Below are positions 19,170 through 28,707 of a stretch of 64,000 bases of DNA, piece after piece (positions within the stretch are counted from its first letter, which is position 1; each line of letters starts with the position of its first letter). The stretch is from Qipengyuania psychrotolerans (GTDB taxonomy: Bacteria > Pseudomonadota > Alphaproteobacteria > Sphingomonadales > Sphingomonadaceae), in assembly GCF_019711355.1 (NCBI RefSeq), contig NZ_CP081297.1, positions 620,001 through 684,000 of the forward strand, read 5' to 3'. The notes below the pieces were generated by a model that made no database searches, was not told where the DNA came from, and saw only the letters and a program-made list of their open reading frames with translations. The position numbers and the translations under genes are program-made.

Positions 19170-20939
19170 TCAGCGCTCGTAGACGATCTTCCCGTTCACC
19201 ACGGTCATCACGATCTGGCCCCTGAGGATGGCTGCCGGGTCTTGCTGGGCCAGCGCGAACGGATCGATATCCATGACCGTCAGATCGGCCCAGCGGCCCG
19301 GCTTGATAATCCCTGTCTCGGCTTCGCGGAAGCCTGCGTAGGCTGACCATGAGGTGTAGGCCCGCAGTGCCTCTTCGATCGTCACTGCCTCGTCCGGATA
19401 CCAGCCGCCTGCGGGCTGCAATTGCTTGTCGCGGCGCGTTACTGCGGCGTGCAGGCCGTAGAAGATGCTGTGATCGGACCCGGGATTGTCGGCATTGAAT
19501 GTCAGGCGCGCACCGTTGCGGCGAAGGGTGCGCCAGGCATAGGCACCCCTTATCCTCTCTGCGCCGAGCCGGTCCTCGGCCCAGGTCTTGTCTTCGACCG
19601 CATGAGGCGGCTCCATCGAGGCGATGACGCCCAGTTCGGCGAAGCGGTCCATGTCTTCCGGAGCGATGACCTGCGCATGTTCGATCCGGTGACGCCCCTG
19701 CCGTGCGTCCGGGAATTGCGAAAATGCGGCTTCGATGATGCCAAGCGCTTCGCGGTTCCCAGCATCGCCGATGGCATGGATCCCGACCTGGAAACCGGCC
19801 TCCATGGCTGCGGCGTTGAGACCGCGGTCGAAACCGTATCCGCTGCCGCTGACCCCGCGATGCCCGGGCCGGTCGGCATAATCTTTCAGCAGGCGCGCTC
19901 CGCGTGAACCCAGAGCGCCGTCGTAATATGCCTTGACCGCACGGGTCACCAGCATGGAATCCGCATCGCTGTCGGGTCCCTTGGCGATCCAGCGCCGCAT
20001 GAGCGGCTCGTCGCGAAGAGAGAGCATGGCATAGACCCGGATCGGCAAAGTACCGTCTGTTTCGAGCGCTTCGAAAACCTCCATCGAACGCGTATCGGCC
20101 CCGGCTTCATGGACCGTCACAAAACCGTCCCGTGCCATTTGCTGCAAACCCTTGCGGGTCTGCCGCTTCATGGTTTCAAGCGGAGTGGGCGGTATCGCGT
20201 CATCCAGCATCGTGGTCGCGCGGTTGAGGAACAGGCCGCTTGGCTGGCCGTCCGTTCCTGTGCGCATCTCGCCGCCCTCAGGCACCGGGGTTTCGCCGGT
20301 CAATCCGCCAGCGTCCAAGGCCGCCTGATTGGCCCATAGGGCAAACCCGTGAAGGCTTCGCAGCACTACCGGATGATCGGGTACGGCTGCGCTCAGCAGG
20401 GCTTTGTCCGGATACCGGTTGGCCCAGGCACCTTCGTCCCAGCCTGCTCCGAAAATCCATTCGCCAGCTGGCACCGATTTCGCCCGTGCTGCGACCAGCG
20501 CGACAGCCTCTTCCTGTGTGGCGACATCCGTCAGGTCGACCGCGTCGAGCTTGGCGCCGAATTCGACCACGTGCGTGTGGGAATCGACGAGGCCGGGGAC
20601 CAATGTCGCGCCCTCCAGATCAACGAGGCGCGTATTGGCGCCTTCATAGGCCATGGCGCCCGTTGACGTGCCTGCGAAAACGATCACGCCATCATCGATT
20701 GCCACGGCCTGGGCATCGGGCCGCCAACCCGCCTCGCTCCATGGTGCATCGGAAGCAGGATTGCCTTCGCCGTCCGGCTCGCTCCAATCGAGCGAATAGA
20801 CCCGGGCATTCACCAAAATAAGGTCTGCAGGGTCAACCTGCGCTTGCCCCAGAGTCTTGGGCGCGCAAGCCGCCAGGACGAGCAATCCGGATGCCAGCGC
20901 CACCTGTTTTGCGGCCTTGGCGTATGCAGAATATCCCAT
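19170..20939 (-). CDS. Secreted amidohydrolase lipoprotein (YtcJ-like)
   Basis: A 589-residue metal-dependent hydrolase of the YtcJ/amidohydrolase-3 type. ATG 20939 is preceded by GGAGG and gives a signal peptide ending in a lipobox (LVLAAC), so the protein is probably anchored in the envelope. The metal-site HTHV motif (VDSHTHVVEFGAKL), the later HAIGDAGN and HRIEHAQV histidines, and the C-terminal NADNPGSDHS metal Asp region are intact. The substrate is unknown; YtcJ relatives cleave cyclic amides or act on N-substituted compounds. The longer frame to 21113 has no ribosome site and would break the signal peptide. Confidence 0.86.
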   Translation of the reverse strand: MGYSAYAKAAKQVALASGLLVLAACAPKTLGQAQVDPADLILVNARVYSLDWSEPDGEGNPASDAPWSEAGWRPDAQAVAIDDGVIVFAGTSTGAMAYEGANTRLVDLEGATLVPGLVDSHTHVVEFGAKLDAVDLTDVATQEEAVALVAARAKSVPAGEWIFGAGWDEGAWANRYPDKALLSAAVPDHPVVLRSLHGFALWANQAALDAGGLTGETPVPEGGEMRTGTDGQPSGLFLNRATTMLDDAIPPTPLETMKRQTRKGLQQMARDGFVTVHEAGADTRSMEVFEALETDGTLPIRVYAMLSLRDEPLMRRWIAKGPDSDADSMLVTRAVKAYYDGALGSRGARLLKDYADRPGHRGVSGSGYGFDRGLNAAAMEAGFQVGIHAIGDAGNREALGIIEAAFSQFPDARQGRHRIEHAQVIAPEDMDRFAELGVIASMEPPHAVEDKTWAEDRLGAERIRGAYAWRTLRRNGARLTFNADNPGSDHSIFYGLHAAVTRRDKQLQPAGGWYPDEAVTIEEALRAYTSWSAYAGFREAETGIIKPGRWADLTVMDIDPFALAQQDPAAILRGQIVMTVVNGKIVYER

Positions 20940-21030
20940 AGACCTCCGTGAGGCGTCCGGCGCAATCGCCCGAAGCCCTCTCCCCATCACGATTTCCCTG
21001 TGCACACCGCAGCAAGTTTCGGCGCGCAGA

Positions 21031-21861
21031 TCAAGCTTGGCCGTTGCCGAGCCCCGCCAGCACTTCATAACCCAGCACTGCGGCTGCGACCGCAGCATTG
21101 AGGCTGTCGGCACGGCCTTTCATCGGCATCTGCACGCGCAGGTCGCAGGCCGTCTCGTATTCCTCGGGCAGGCCGCGGCTTTCATTCCCGACCATGACGA
21201 AGCACGGCGCAGCATAGGGCGCGCCGCGATAGGGCTGCGCGTCACGAAGCGAGGCCGCCACAAGCTGCCCCTTTGCGCTGCGCAGCCAGGGCTCGAACTC
21301 GTTCCAGGTCGCGCGCGCGATCTTTTGCGTGAATACGGCCCCCATACTGGCGCGCACCGCCTCGACGCTGAAGGGGTCAGCGCAATCATCGATCAGGATA
21401 ACGCCGCCAGCACCGATCGCATCACCGGTGCGCAGCATGGTGCCAAGATTGCCGGGATCGCGCAGCGCCTGTGCGACAAGCCATATGTCCGCGCTCGACC
21501 GGTCCAGCGTGCCGAGCGAAGTGTCGAATTCCGCGAACACGCCGGCAACGGCTTGGGGATTGTCCTTGCCGGTGATCTTGCTGAGGATGTCGGGCGACGT
21601 TTCGATGACTTCACCGCCCGCTGCTTCGACCGCGGTTTCCAGCGCGGTCAAGAGGGGGTGGGGATCGCGCTTGCTCGACAGGACCAGAACTTCCGGCACA
21701 TGACCGCATTCGCGCGCATCGGTGAGCAGGCGCAGGCCCTCGGCGAGGAATTTGCCCGCCGCCTTGCGGTGCTTCTTCTCGCGCAGCGCCCGGAGCGCCT
21801 TTACCGTGGGATTGGAAAATCCGGTAATGACCCGGCGTTCGAACCTTTCGGGGCTCGTCAT
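21031..21861 (-). CDS. TrmH/SpoU-family RNA 2'-O-methyltransferase
   Basis: A 276-residue SPOUT enzyme. The N-terminal substrate-binding domain (NPTVKALRALREKKHRKAAG, then FLAEGLRLL) precedes the catalytic knot with DIWLVAQALRDPGNLGTMLRT (Arg and Asn of motif 1; shown as LRDPGNLG), the middle motif and the C-terminal FVMVGNESRGLPEE and LNAAVAAAVLGYE. Probably modifies ribose in rRNA; the exact site is unknown. It starts 1 bp after the HPr stop, with GGGGAA upstream, so it is likely the last gene of the chvI-to-HPr run. Confidence 0.9.
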   Translation of the reverse strand: MTSPERFERRVITGFSNPTVKALRALREKKHRKAAGKFLAEGLRLLTDARECGHVPEVLVLSSKRDPHPLLTALETAVEAAGGEVIETSPDILSKITGKDNPQAVAGVFAEFDTSLGTLDRSSADIWLVAQALRDPGNLGTMLRTGDAIGAGGVILIDDCADPFSVEAVRASMGAVFTQKIARATWNEFEPWLRSAKGQLVAASLRDAQPYRGAPYAAPCFVMVGNESRGLPEEYETACDLRVQMPMKGRADSLNAAVAAAVLGYEVLAGLGNGQA

Positions 21862-21862
21862 G

Positions 21863-22141
21863 TCAGGGTTCCCCGAAACCATCCTCGATCATGGCGCAGA
21901 GGTCGGCCATGACAGCAGCGGCATTGTCACCGCTCACGATCAATTCAATCATATCGCCCTTGGCCGCGCCGAGCATCATCAGCCCCAGGATCGAGCCACC
22001 CTCAGCCTCGTTGCTGCCCTTGGCAACGCGCACGGTGCATCCGTCGGGAATTTCCGCAACTGCGCCGACGAACTTCGCACTGGCCCGGGCGTGCAGACCG
22101 CGCTGGTTGACCACGGTGAGCTGTTTGCGAAGCTCGCTCAA
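21863..22141 (-). CDS. HPr-type phosphocarrier protein
   Basis: A 92-residue PTS relay protein. The phosphoryl-accepting His is His 17 in GLHARAS; the regulatory Ser region is EGGSILGLMMLGA with Ser about residue 50, the site HPr kinase would modify. Family length and both sites are intact. It overlaps the EIIA gene by 4 bp. As no sugar permease (EIIB/C) is nearby, it is best read as part of the regulatory phosphorelay common in alphaproteobacteria; enzyme I must be elsewhere. Confidence 0.93.
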   Translation of the reverse strand: MSELRKQLTVVNQRGLHARASAKFVGAVAEIPDGCTVRVAKGSNEAEGGSILGLMMLGAAKGDMIELIVSGDNAAAVMADLCAMIEDGFGEP

Positions 22142-22563
22142 CTTGCCTTCCGCGCGCTGTCGATATCCTGGCCGAGGAATTCGCTGGCCACGGTAATGTA
22201 ACTGCGTCCGGCGGTTTGCGCTGCATGGACCGCATCGACGACATTCATCGACTTGCGCGCACCGGCGAGGCGGATCAGCATCGGCAGGTTGATCCCGGCG
22301 ATAACTTCGATCCGACCAGCGTCGAGCAACGAGATCGCGAGATTGGACGGTGTCCCGCCGAACAGGTCGGTCAGGATAATCGCGCCGTCACCGTCGTCCA
22401 CCTTGGCGATAGCGTCGGCGATATCCTTGCGCCGCTGCTCCATATCGTCGTTCGGACCGATGCAGATAGTTGCAACGTTTTCCTGACGACCCACTACGTG
22501 CTCCATCGCCTCGATGAAGTGTTCGGCCAAACTGCCGTGTGTGACGAGAATCATACCGATCAT
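22138..22563 (-). CDS. PTS EIIA component, mannose/fructose (EIIA-Man) type
   Basis: A 141-residue single-domain EIIA of the mannose family. The active-site His 9 lies in ILVTHGSLAEH, and the LTDLFGGTPSNLA motif is clear. Without any EIIB or EIIC genes beside it, the likely role is phosphorylation-dependent regulation rather than sugar import; in other alphaproteobacteria this orphan EIIA-Man sits with HprK and ChvG/ChvI, as here. The 4 bp overlap with HPr implies coupled translation. Confidence 0.93.
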   Translation of the reverse strand: MIGMILVTHGSLAEHFIEAMEHVVGRQENVATICIGPNDDMEQRRKDIADAIAKVDDGDGAIILTDLFGGTPSNLAISLLDAGRIEVIAGINLPMLIRLAGARKSMNVVDAVHAAQTAGRSYITVASEFLGQDIDSARKAS

Positions 22564-22631
22564 GCGATGCGAGCCGTACGTTGCTTTCCGAAGGATTTAG
22601 TCTTGTCTTTCGACCATTTGCGGCGAGGGAA

Positions 22632-23528
22632 TCAGCGGCGCTCGAGCGGATCGGCGGGGCGGCTTCCCAAATTTCTATGAATGACCGTGGGCGAAAATCC
22701 TGCCTCGCGCAAGACCTCTGCCGCGCGTTCCGCACTGTAGACAGACCGGTGCCTCCCCCCGGTACATCCAAAGGCGATGTTCAGATAGCTGCGCCCCTGC
22801 TCGGCGTATCGCGGCAGAAGTTCGCGCAATGTGTCGGCTATGCGGTTGAAAGACGGCGAAAATGCCGGGTCATTTGCAATATGCTCGGCCACTGCTTCAT
22901 CGAGTCCGGTCTGTTCGCGCAGCCCTTCGATCCAGTGCGGATTATCGAGGAAACGCATGTCGAAAACCAGGTCCGCAAGCGGGGGCATCCCGCGCGCGAA
23001 ACCGAAGCTGGAGACGGTTATCGTCATGTCCCTGGTCTCGCTGTCGGCAAAGCGTTCACGGACCAGCTGTTGCAGCTGGTTGACCGAAAACCCGGTCGTA
23101 TCGATCACGATATCGGCCCATCGCCGCAGCGGTTCGAGCAATTCGCGTTCGGCCACGATGCCGCCGGCCACGGGACGGCCGCGCGCCATCGGGTGCGGGC
23201 GACGGGTCTCGTTGTAACGGCGTTCCAGTTCGGTGGTTGAGCAGTCGATAAAGAGCGTGACCAGTTCGATGTCATCGCGCTGCGACAATGCCTTGCACTG
23301 CTCGGTTATTTCGCTCGGCACGAAGCCGCGGGTGCGGGAATCAAACCCGATCGCGAGCGGTGCTGGCTGTCCCGTCTCGTTTGCCACAAGACCCGCGAGC
23401 AGGCGGATCGGGAAATTGTCGATCGCCTCCCAGCCCAGATCCTCGAGGACCTGTAGCGCAGTCGTCTTTCCCGCCCCGGAAAGGCCGGTCACCAGAAGGA
23501 TACGCTGCTTTTGCGATTCGTCGCTCAT
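22632..23528 (-). CDS. rapZ: RNase adapter protein / nucleotide-binding protein RapZ (YvcJ family)
   Basis: A 298-residue P-loop protein. Walker A is GLSGAGKT at residues 15-22; the C-terminal domain holds the conserved IAFGCTGGRHRSVYSAERA motif, shown here as GCTGGRHRSV. In enterobacteria RapZ delivers a small RNA to RNase E to control amino-sugar synthesis; in alphaproteobacteria the target is not established, but the neighbours (HprK, EIIA, HPr) are constant. It overlaps hprK by 4 bp. Confidence 0.94.
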   Translation of the reverse strand: MSDESQKQRILLVTGLSGAGKTTALQVLEDLGWEAIDNFPIRLLAGLVANETGQPAPLAIGFDSRTRGFVPSEITEQCKALSQRDDIELVTLFIDCSTTELERRYNETRRPHPMARGRPVAGGIVAERELLEPLRRWADIVIDTTGFSVNQLQQLVRERFADSETRDMTITVSSFGFARGMPPLADLVFDMRFLDNPHWIEGLREQTGLDEAVAEHIANDPAFSPSFNRIADTLRELLPRYAEQGRSYLNIAFGCTGGRHRSVYSAERAAEVLREAGFSPTVIHRNLGSRPADPLERR

Positions 23529-23983
23529 GACTTGTCCTTAGCACCGCTGGACGGGGAAGGTCGAAGCGGCAGTCCATGTTTCTCCAGCGCATATTCCGCG
23601 CGCAGGGCCTGGATTGCGTCGCCGGGGCGGAATTTGAGGATTGGAATGGCAGCGCCCATGACCGTGCGTTCTGCTATGGCGAGTGGATATCGTTCGGCAT
23701 CATCCTCAAGCGAGAGGATCAATGCGAGAGGGGCGCGTGTAGTGGGAAGCTCCACGATGCCCACGTTTCTCACTTCGATCTTGCCTGAAATCTGAGGGGC
23801 AGGACCGGCGAAGGGTGGGCCATCGCTGCCAGTCAGCTCGATCCCGTCATCGCCGACCAGCTGTGCACCCCGGTCAATCAACGACAGGGCAAGCGAGGTT
23901 TTTCCGCTTCCCGGCGGACCTTCGATCATGATCGCTCGCCCGCCGATTGCGACGCAGCTCACATTGGCGACCTGCATTGTCAT
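23525..23983 (-). CDS. hprK: Short HPr kinase/phosphorylase
   Basis: At 152 residues this corresponds only to the C-terminal catalytic domain of the 310-residue Firmicutes enzyme, the usual alphaproteobacterial form. Walker A is GPPGSGKT (residues 22-29), followed by the acidic VGDDGIEL strand. It would phosphorylate the Ser of HPr and so tune the relay with ChvG/ChvI. ATG 23983 or 23977 are both possible. It overlaps both neighbours (chvG and rapZ) by 4 bp, so the genes form one transcript. Confidence 0.9.
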   Translation of the reverse strand: MTMQVANVSCVAIGGRAIMIEGPPGSGKTSLALSLIDRGAQLVGDDGIELTGSDGPPFAGPAPQISGKIEVRNVGIVELPTTRAPLALILSLEDDAERYPLAIAERTVMGAAIPILKFRPGDAIQALRAEYALEKHGLPLRPSPSSGAKDKS

Positions 23984-25545
23984 CGGGCAGGGGGAATGCT
24001 CAGCACGAGACAGGCGCCGCTTTCGCCGTCGGGCCTGCTCTCTGCGTGCAGGGTTCCGTCATGCGCCTCCGCAATCGTGCGTCCAATTGCGAGGCCGAGG
24101 CCAGAATGATTGCCGAAATCCTCTTCTGCGGGACGGTCGGAATGGAACCGGTGGAAGACCTTTTCGCGCTTTTCTTCCGGGATGCCGGGTCCGGCATCCT
24201 GGACCGCGATATCGATCATGCCGTCACTCTGGCTGAGCGACAGCGTGATTGTCCCGCCCTGCGGCGAGAATGAAACCGCATTGTCGAGCAGGTTCTCGAT
24301 GACCCGCTCAAGCCGGATCGCAACGCCCATAACGTAAAACGGCCCCCCGTAAGCGTGAATTTCGACCTTCCTTCCATTATTCTCGCCGCGCTCTTCTCGG
24401 CTCGCGACGATATTGTGCACCAGCGCGTCAAGTTCGATCCGTTCAAATTCGGCGCGCGAGAGTTCCGCATCGATGCGGCTCGCATCGCTGATTTCGGTCA
24501 CCAGCCGGTCGATCCGGCGCACATCATGGATCACGATGTCGAGCAATTGCTTGCGCAGATCGGGGTCGTCGACCTTGCCGAGTGATTCCGTGGCGCTGCG
24601 CAGGCTCGCCAGCGGGTTCTTGATTTCATGTGCGACATCGGCGGCGAAACTTTCCACCGCGTCGATCCGGTGGCGCAGCGCGGCGGTCATGTCGGATGTC
24701 GCCCGCGCCAGCATGCCGATCTCATCGCGCCTGTCGGGCAAGCGGGGCACTTCGACCGCACGGTCGCGGCCCTGCCTTACGCGCACGGCAGCCTGCACCA
24801 GTTCGCGCAAAGGCCGAACGATGGTCTGCGCCAGGAAGAAGGACAGCAGTGTCGAGACGAGCAGGAACATCAACACGATCACTGCAACGCTGCTGCGCGC
24901 AGCGCGCACGCTTTCGGTGATATCGACCGGATTACGGGTCAGAAGCAGCGTGTCCCCATCAAGCCCCACTGGCGCAGCCGCGTTGATGACGTGAGTTCCA
25001 TCGGGTGCATCGCGCAGCACGATCTGGGTGAGGCTTTCTTCACGTGCCCGAACCAGTTCCGGCCAGGCCGATGCGTCGTCGGTCTCCGGATCGACATAGT
25101 CTGGCAATGCGGGGGCGCCGACAACACGGTCGAACCAGCGATCCATGCGCAAGGCGAAATCGCCTTGGTCGACTTCGGATGGCTCTGGCAAATCGAAGCT
25201 GGGCGGGGCGAGCTTGAAACTGTCAGATTCCAGCTTGCCATCAGGGCCGTAGACCCTGAGGCGCAGACGCTGTTCCTTGCCGATCTGGATCAGCAAGGCT
25301 TCCTGGCGTTGCACCGTCGCCCCGGCGAGGGCTTCGGCGGTGATCTGTGCTTCGACTAGCGCGAGCTTGAAGCGTTCATCCAGCAATTGCTTGCGGTAAC
25401 TGTCGAGATAAAGGACCCCGCCGCCCAGCAGCACCAGCGGCAGGACGTTCACGAACAGGATACGGCTGGTCAGCGAGAGGCGGCGAGACCAGCGCAGCTT
25501 CTCCAGCCGCGGATCGCCTCTCAGGACGCTTTCTCTGTCAGCCAT
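23980..25545 (-). CDS. chvG: Sensor histidine kinase, ChvG/ExoS type
   Basis: A 521-residue membrane kinase. Two membrane helices (about residues 30-50 and 215-240) flank a periplasmic sensor of about 165 residues. A HAMP linker, the H-box [21 protein letters not shown] with the phosphorylated His, and the ATPase boxes [12 protein letters not shown] (N), DAGPGIPEE (G1) and [10 protein letters not shown] (G2) follow. Position next to an OmpR-type regulator and hprK identifies the ChvG/ChvI envelope-stress and host-interaction system of alphaproteobacteria. ATG 25545 is preferred; GTG 25566 is upstream. It overlaps chvI by 8 bp. Confidence 0.92.
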   Translation of the reverse strand: MADRESVLRGDPRLEKLRWSRRLSLTSRILFVNVLPLVLLGGGVLYLDSYRKQLLDERFKLALVEAQITAEALAGATVQRQEALLIQIGKEQRLRLRVYGPDGKLESDSFKLAPPSFDLPEPSEVDQGDFALRMDRWFDRVVGAPALPDYVDPETDDASAWPELVRAREESLTQIVLRDAPDGTHVINAAAPVGLDGDTLLLTRNPVDITESVRAARSSVAVIVLMFLLVSTLLSFFLAQTIVRPLRELVQAAVRVRQGRDRAVEVPRLPDRRDEIGMLARATSDMTAALRHRIDAVESFAADVAHEIKNPLASLRSATESLGKVDDPDLRKQLLDIVIHDVRRIDRLVTEISDASRIDAELSRAEFERIELDALVHNIVASREERGENNGRKVEIHAYGGPFYVMGVAIRLERVIENLLDNAVSFSPQGGTITLSLSQSDGMIDIAVQDAGPGIPEEKREKVFHRFHSDRPAEEDFGNHSGLGLAIGRTIAEAHDGTLHAESRPDGESGACLVLSIPPAR

Positions 25546-26293
25546 CGCTGAAGCTGTAGCCAGCACCGTATAGCGTTTCGATGGAATCGAAGGTGCCGTC
25601 CACGCTGCGGAACTTGCGGCGCATACGTTTGATGTGACTGTCTACCGTCCGGTCGTCGACGAAGATATCGTCGGGATAGGCTGCATCCATCAACTGGTTG
25701 CGGCTTTTGATGACGCCGGGGTGCAGCGCCAGCGCTTCCAGCAGCAGGAATTCGGTCACGGTGAGCGACACGTGTTGCCCGTCCCAGGTGACGTGATGCC
25801 GGGCAGGGTCCATCCGCAAGCGGCCACGCTCGATGATTTCCGCAGGCTTCTCGCCCACTTCCGCAGCCAGTGGGCGGCGCGCATCGGAACGGCGCAGGAT
25901 GGCGCGGATGCGGGCCAGCAAAAGGCGCAGTGAGAACGGTTTGGAGATGTAATCGTCCGCACCCATCTGCAGCCCGGCTTCTTCGTCCTGCTCATCGTCC
26001 TTGCTGGTCAGGAAAATCACCGGGAGCGCAGAGTTTGCGCGCAGACGGCGCAGCAATTCCATCCCGTCCATCTTGGGCATCTTGATGTCGAAAATGGCAA
26101 GATCGGGCGGGTTCTGGAGCAATGCATCCAGGGCAGCTTCGCCGTCCGAATAGACCCGGGTCGCGAAACCTTCTGCCTGCAACGCGATCGAAACGGTCGT
26201 CAGGATATTGCGATCATCATCGACAAGCGCGATGACCGTGCGGTCGTCTGCCTGCTGTGCGGTACCGTCTGCAGCTTGGTTTTCCATCGCCAT
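25538..26293 (-). CDS. chvI: Response regulator, ChvI type (OmpR family)
   Basis: A 251-residue two-domain regulator: receiver domain with the phosphorylated Asp in [14 protein letters not shown], Thr/Ser in [10 protein letters not shown] and Lys in ISKPFSLR, then an OmpR winged helix ([18 protein letters not shown], then [15 protein letters not shown]). The start is uncertain: ATG 26293 or 26287 leave a short Gln/Ala-rich tail before the receiver, while the frame is open to 26338. It diverges from pckA across about 180 bp, the classical alphaproteobacterial chvI-pckA arrangement. It may control pckA. Confidence 0.92.
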   Translation of the reverse strand: MAMENQAADGTAQQADDRTVIALVDDDRNILTTVSIALQAEGFATRVYSDGEAALDALLQNPPDLAIFDIKMPKMDGMELLRRLRANSALPVIFLTSKDDEQDEEAGLQMGADDYISKPFSLRLLLARIRAILRRSDARRPLAAEVGEKPAEIIERGRLRMDPARHHVTWDGQHVSLTVTEFLLLEALALHPGVIKSRNQLMDAAYPDDIFVDDRTVDSHIKRMRRKFRSVDGTFDSIETLYGAGYSFSDG

Positions 26294-26472
26294 GCGGACT
26301 AACCCCTTTCGCAGCCCAATACAACGCACGCTCCGCACGGGTTAAGGCCGAATAGCCATCCCGCATGTTTGACGTCGCGGTTTGGCCGGACTAAGTGCAG
26401 GGCGAAGGGCGGCGCATTCGTATGCGCCAGCGATTCCCGAACACATTTCGCTCACCAGCGCTGGAGATTTCA

Positions 26473-28062
26473 GTGACCTTTCCGCTTTCTACCTCGCTTG
26501 CCGCGCAGGGCATCGAGACTACTGCGACGATCCATCCCAACCTCAATTCGGAAGAACTGACGGCTGCTGCTCTCGAGCGCGGTGAAGGCCGCCGAGCCAA
26601 GCATGGCCCGCTGGTTGTCGAAACCGGCAAGCACACCGGCCGCAGCGCGAAGGACAAGTTCATCGTTCGCAACGCCGAGACAGAAGACACTGTCTGGTGG
26701 GACAACAATGCCTCGATGAAGCCGGAACACTTCGCCGCGCTGAAGAAAGATTTCCTGAAGGCCCTGGGCGATAGAAGCGAACTGTTCGTAGCCGACCTGT
26801 TTGGCGGTTCGCAGCCTGAGTACCGGGTCAAGGTTCGCGTCATCAACGAACTCGCGTGGCACAACCAGTTCATCCGCACCCTGCTGGTGCGCCCGACCGA
26901 GGCTGAACTCGAAGGGTTCGTGCCGGAATACACGATCATCGACCTGCCGGCTTTCCATGCCGATCCCGATCGTCACGGAACGCGCGGCGAAACGGTTATC
27001 GCGGTAAACCTCGAAGAAAAGCTGATCCTCATCGGCGGCACCAAATATGCCGGCGAAATGAAGAAGAGCGTCTTCGGCATTCTCAACTACCTGCTGCCGC
27101 CCAAGGGCGTGATGCCGATGCATTGCTCGGCCAACATCGGTCCCGACGGCAAGAGCGCAGTGTTCTTTGGCCTTTCCGGCACCGGCAAGACGACATTGTC
27201 TGCCGATGCCAGCCGCACGCTGATCGGTGATGACGAGCATGGCTGGTCGGACACGGCAGTCTTCAATTTCGAAGGCGGCTGTTATGCCAAGATGATCCGG
27301 CTTGATCCCGAAGCGGAACCGGAAATCTTCGCGACGACCCGCATGGAAGGCACGGTCCTCGAAAACGTCGTGATGGACGAAGACGGAGAAATCGACCTCG
27401 AGGACAACAGCCTCGCCGAGAACACCCGCGGTGCTTATCCGCTATCCTCGATCCCGAATACCTCGGAAGATAACATGGGCCCGCCGCCCAGCAATGTGAT
27501 CATGCTGACCGCCGATGCGTTCGGCGTTTTGCCTCCGATTGCGCGGCTAACGCCCGATCAGGCGATGTATCACTTCCTGTCCGGTTACACGGCAAAGGTT
27601 GCCGGAACCGAAATCGGCGTCACCGAGCCAGAGGCGACTTTCAGCACCTGTTTCGGTGCACCGTTCATGCCGCGCCACCCGAGCGTCTATGGCAATCTGC
27701 TGAAAAAGCGCATTGCCGAAGGCGGTGCACAGTGCTGGCTGGTCAATACCGGCTGGACCGGCGGCAAATACGGCGTCGGCAGGCGGATGCCAATCAAGGC
27801 CACCCGCGCGCTGCTCAACGCGGCGCTCGACGGATCGCTGGGCGATGCGCAGTTCCGCAAGGATCCCAATTTCGGTTTCGAAGTGCCGATTGCGGTCCCC
27901 GGCGTCGATAGCCAAATCCTCGACCCGCGTTCGACATGGGCCGATGGCGAAGAATACGACCGCACCGCCCACAAGCTGGTGCAATTGTTCGTCGACAATT
28001 TCGAACCTTTTGCTGCCCATGTGGATCAGGGCGTGCGCGACGCTGCGCCTGCCGCAGCCTAA
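26473..28062 (+). CDS. pckA: Phosphoenolpyruvate carboxykinase (ATP)
   Basis: First step of gluconeogenesis: oxaloacetate plus ATP to PEP. Starting at GTG 26473, with GGAG 6 bp upstream, gives 529 residues, the alphaproteobacterial size; the frame extends to 26395 without homology. The P-loop [11 protein letters not shown], the metal-site HCSANIG motif and the Asp of the ATP site GDDEHGWSD are intact. A strong terminator follows at 28089. Divergent from chvI. Confidence 0.96.
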   Translation: MTFPLSTSLAAQGIETTATIHPNLNSEELTAAALERGEGRRAKHGPLVVETGKHTGRSAKDKFIVRNAETEDTVWWDNNASMKPEHFAALKKDFLKALGDRSELFVADLFGGSQPEYRVKVRVINELAWHNQFIRTLLVRPTEAELEGFVPEYTIIDLPAFHADPDRHGTRGETVIAVNLEEKLILIGGTKYAGEMKKSVFGILNYLLPPKGVMPMHCSANIGPDGKSAVFFGLSGTGKTTLSADASRTLIGDDEHGWSDTAVFNFEGGCYAKMIRLDPEAEPEIFATTRMEGTVLENVVMDEDGEIDLEDNSLAENTRGAYPLSSIPNTSEDNMGPPPSNVIMLTADAFGVLPPIARLTPDQAMYHFLSGYTAKVAGTEIGVTEPEATFSTCFGAPFMPRHPSVYGNLLKKRIAEGGAQCWLVNTGWTGGKYGVGRRMPIKATRALLNAALDGSLGDAQFRKDPNFGFEVPIAVPGVDSQILDPRSTWADGEEYDRTAHKLVQLFVDNFEPFAAHVDQGVRDAAPAAA

Positions 28063-28088
28063 AAAGTTACAGAGCTGGAGAGGAGAGT

Positions 28089-28121
28089 CCCCGGTTCGCG
28101 GAAACGCGGGCCGGGGGTTTT
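28089..28121 (+). terminator. Rho-independent terminator after pckA
   Basis: CCCCGG-TTCGCG (28089-28100), loop GAAA, CGCGGG-CCGGGG (28105-28116): a 12-bp stem with two G-T wobbles closed by a stable GNRA tetraloop, followed by a TTTT run (28118-28121). It sits 27 bp after the pckA stop. Confidence 0.85.
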
Positions 28122-28170
28122 CGTTGTAGCGGTATAACGTCGTTCAATCTGCGCGGCGCAACGCAAGGAA

Positions 28171-28707
28171 ATGACGATGAATCTTTCACAAGCCCTGATG
28201 CAAAACGGCGCAATTGACTCGATGGCGGGAGAGCTTGGCGTAGACCAGGCGACGGCCCAGAAAGCTGCCAGCGCGCTGTTGCCGGCAATCGTGGCGGGCA
28301 TGGGCCGTCAGTCGACGGCTGCTTCGCCTGCCAGCGGACTTGGCGGTCTTGGAAGCATCCTCGGCGGATTGGCCGGCGGAAGCGCTGGCGGCGGACTGGG
28401 CAGTATCCTGCTCGATTCCGTCCTTAACAAGAACCCGACCCCGACCGCGCCGGGCAACGACATTCTCGGTGAAATCTTCGGCGGCAAGGATGTCAGCCGC
28501 GGTGTCGCCGAGGAAGTGGCAGGCAGCACCGGGTTGCCACCCGAACTGCTCAAGAAGATGCTGCCAATCCTGGTCACCGCCGTGGTCGGATACATGATGA
28601 ACCAGAACAAGGGCGGCACCAGCGCTGGCGGAGCGGGCGGCGGCGCACTGGGCGGCGCTTTGGGCGGTCTGCTCACTCAGGTGGTTGCAGGAATGGGACG
28701 CCGCTAA
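28171..28707 (+). CDS. DUF937 domain protein
   Basis: A 178-residue Gly/Ala-rich protein. The N-terminal helical part (GVDQATAQKAASALLPAIVAGM) and the glycine-rich repeats followed by LPPELLKKMLPILVTAVVGYMM match DUF937 (YidB-like). The biochemical role is unknown; there is no signal peptide. AAGGA just before ATG 28171 suits ATG 28177 better by spacing, so the first two codons may be non-coding. It converges with the DUF885 gene with a 4 bp overlap. Confidence 0.78.
   Translation: MTMNLSQALMQNGAIDSMAGELGVDQATAQKAASALLPAIVAGMGRQSTAASPASGLGGLGSILGGLAGGSAGGGLGSILLDSVLNKNPTPTAPGNDILGEIFGGKDVSRGVAEEVAGSTGLPPELLKKMLPILVTAVVGYMMNQNKGGTSAGGAGGGALGGALGGLLTQVVAGMGRR

Noticed and set aside
24000..24200. 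Overlapping small frames within chvG as separate genes
   Set aside because: They are shadows of the intact histidine kinase frame.
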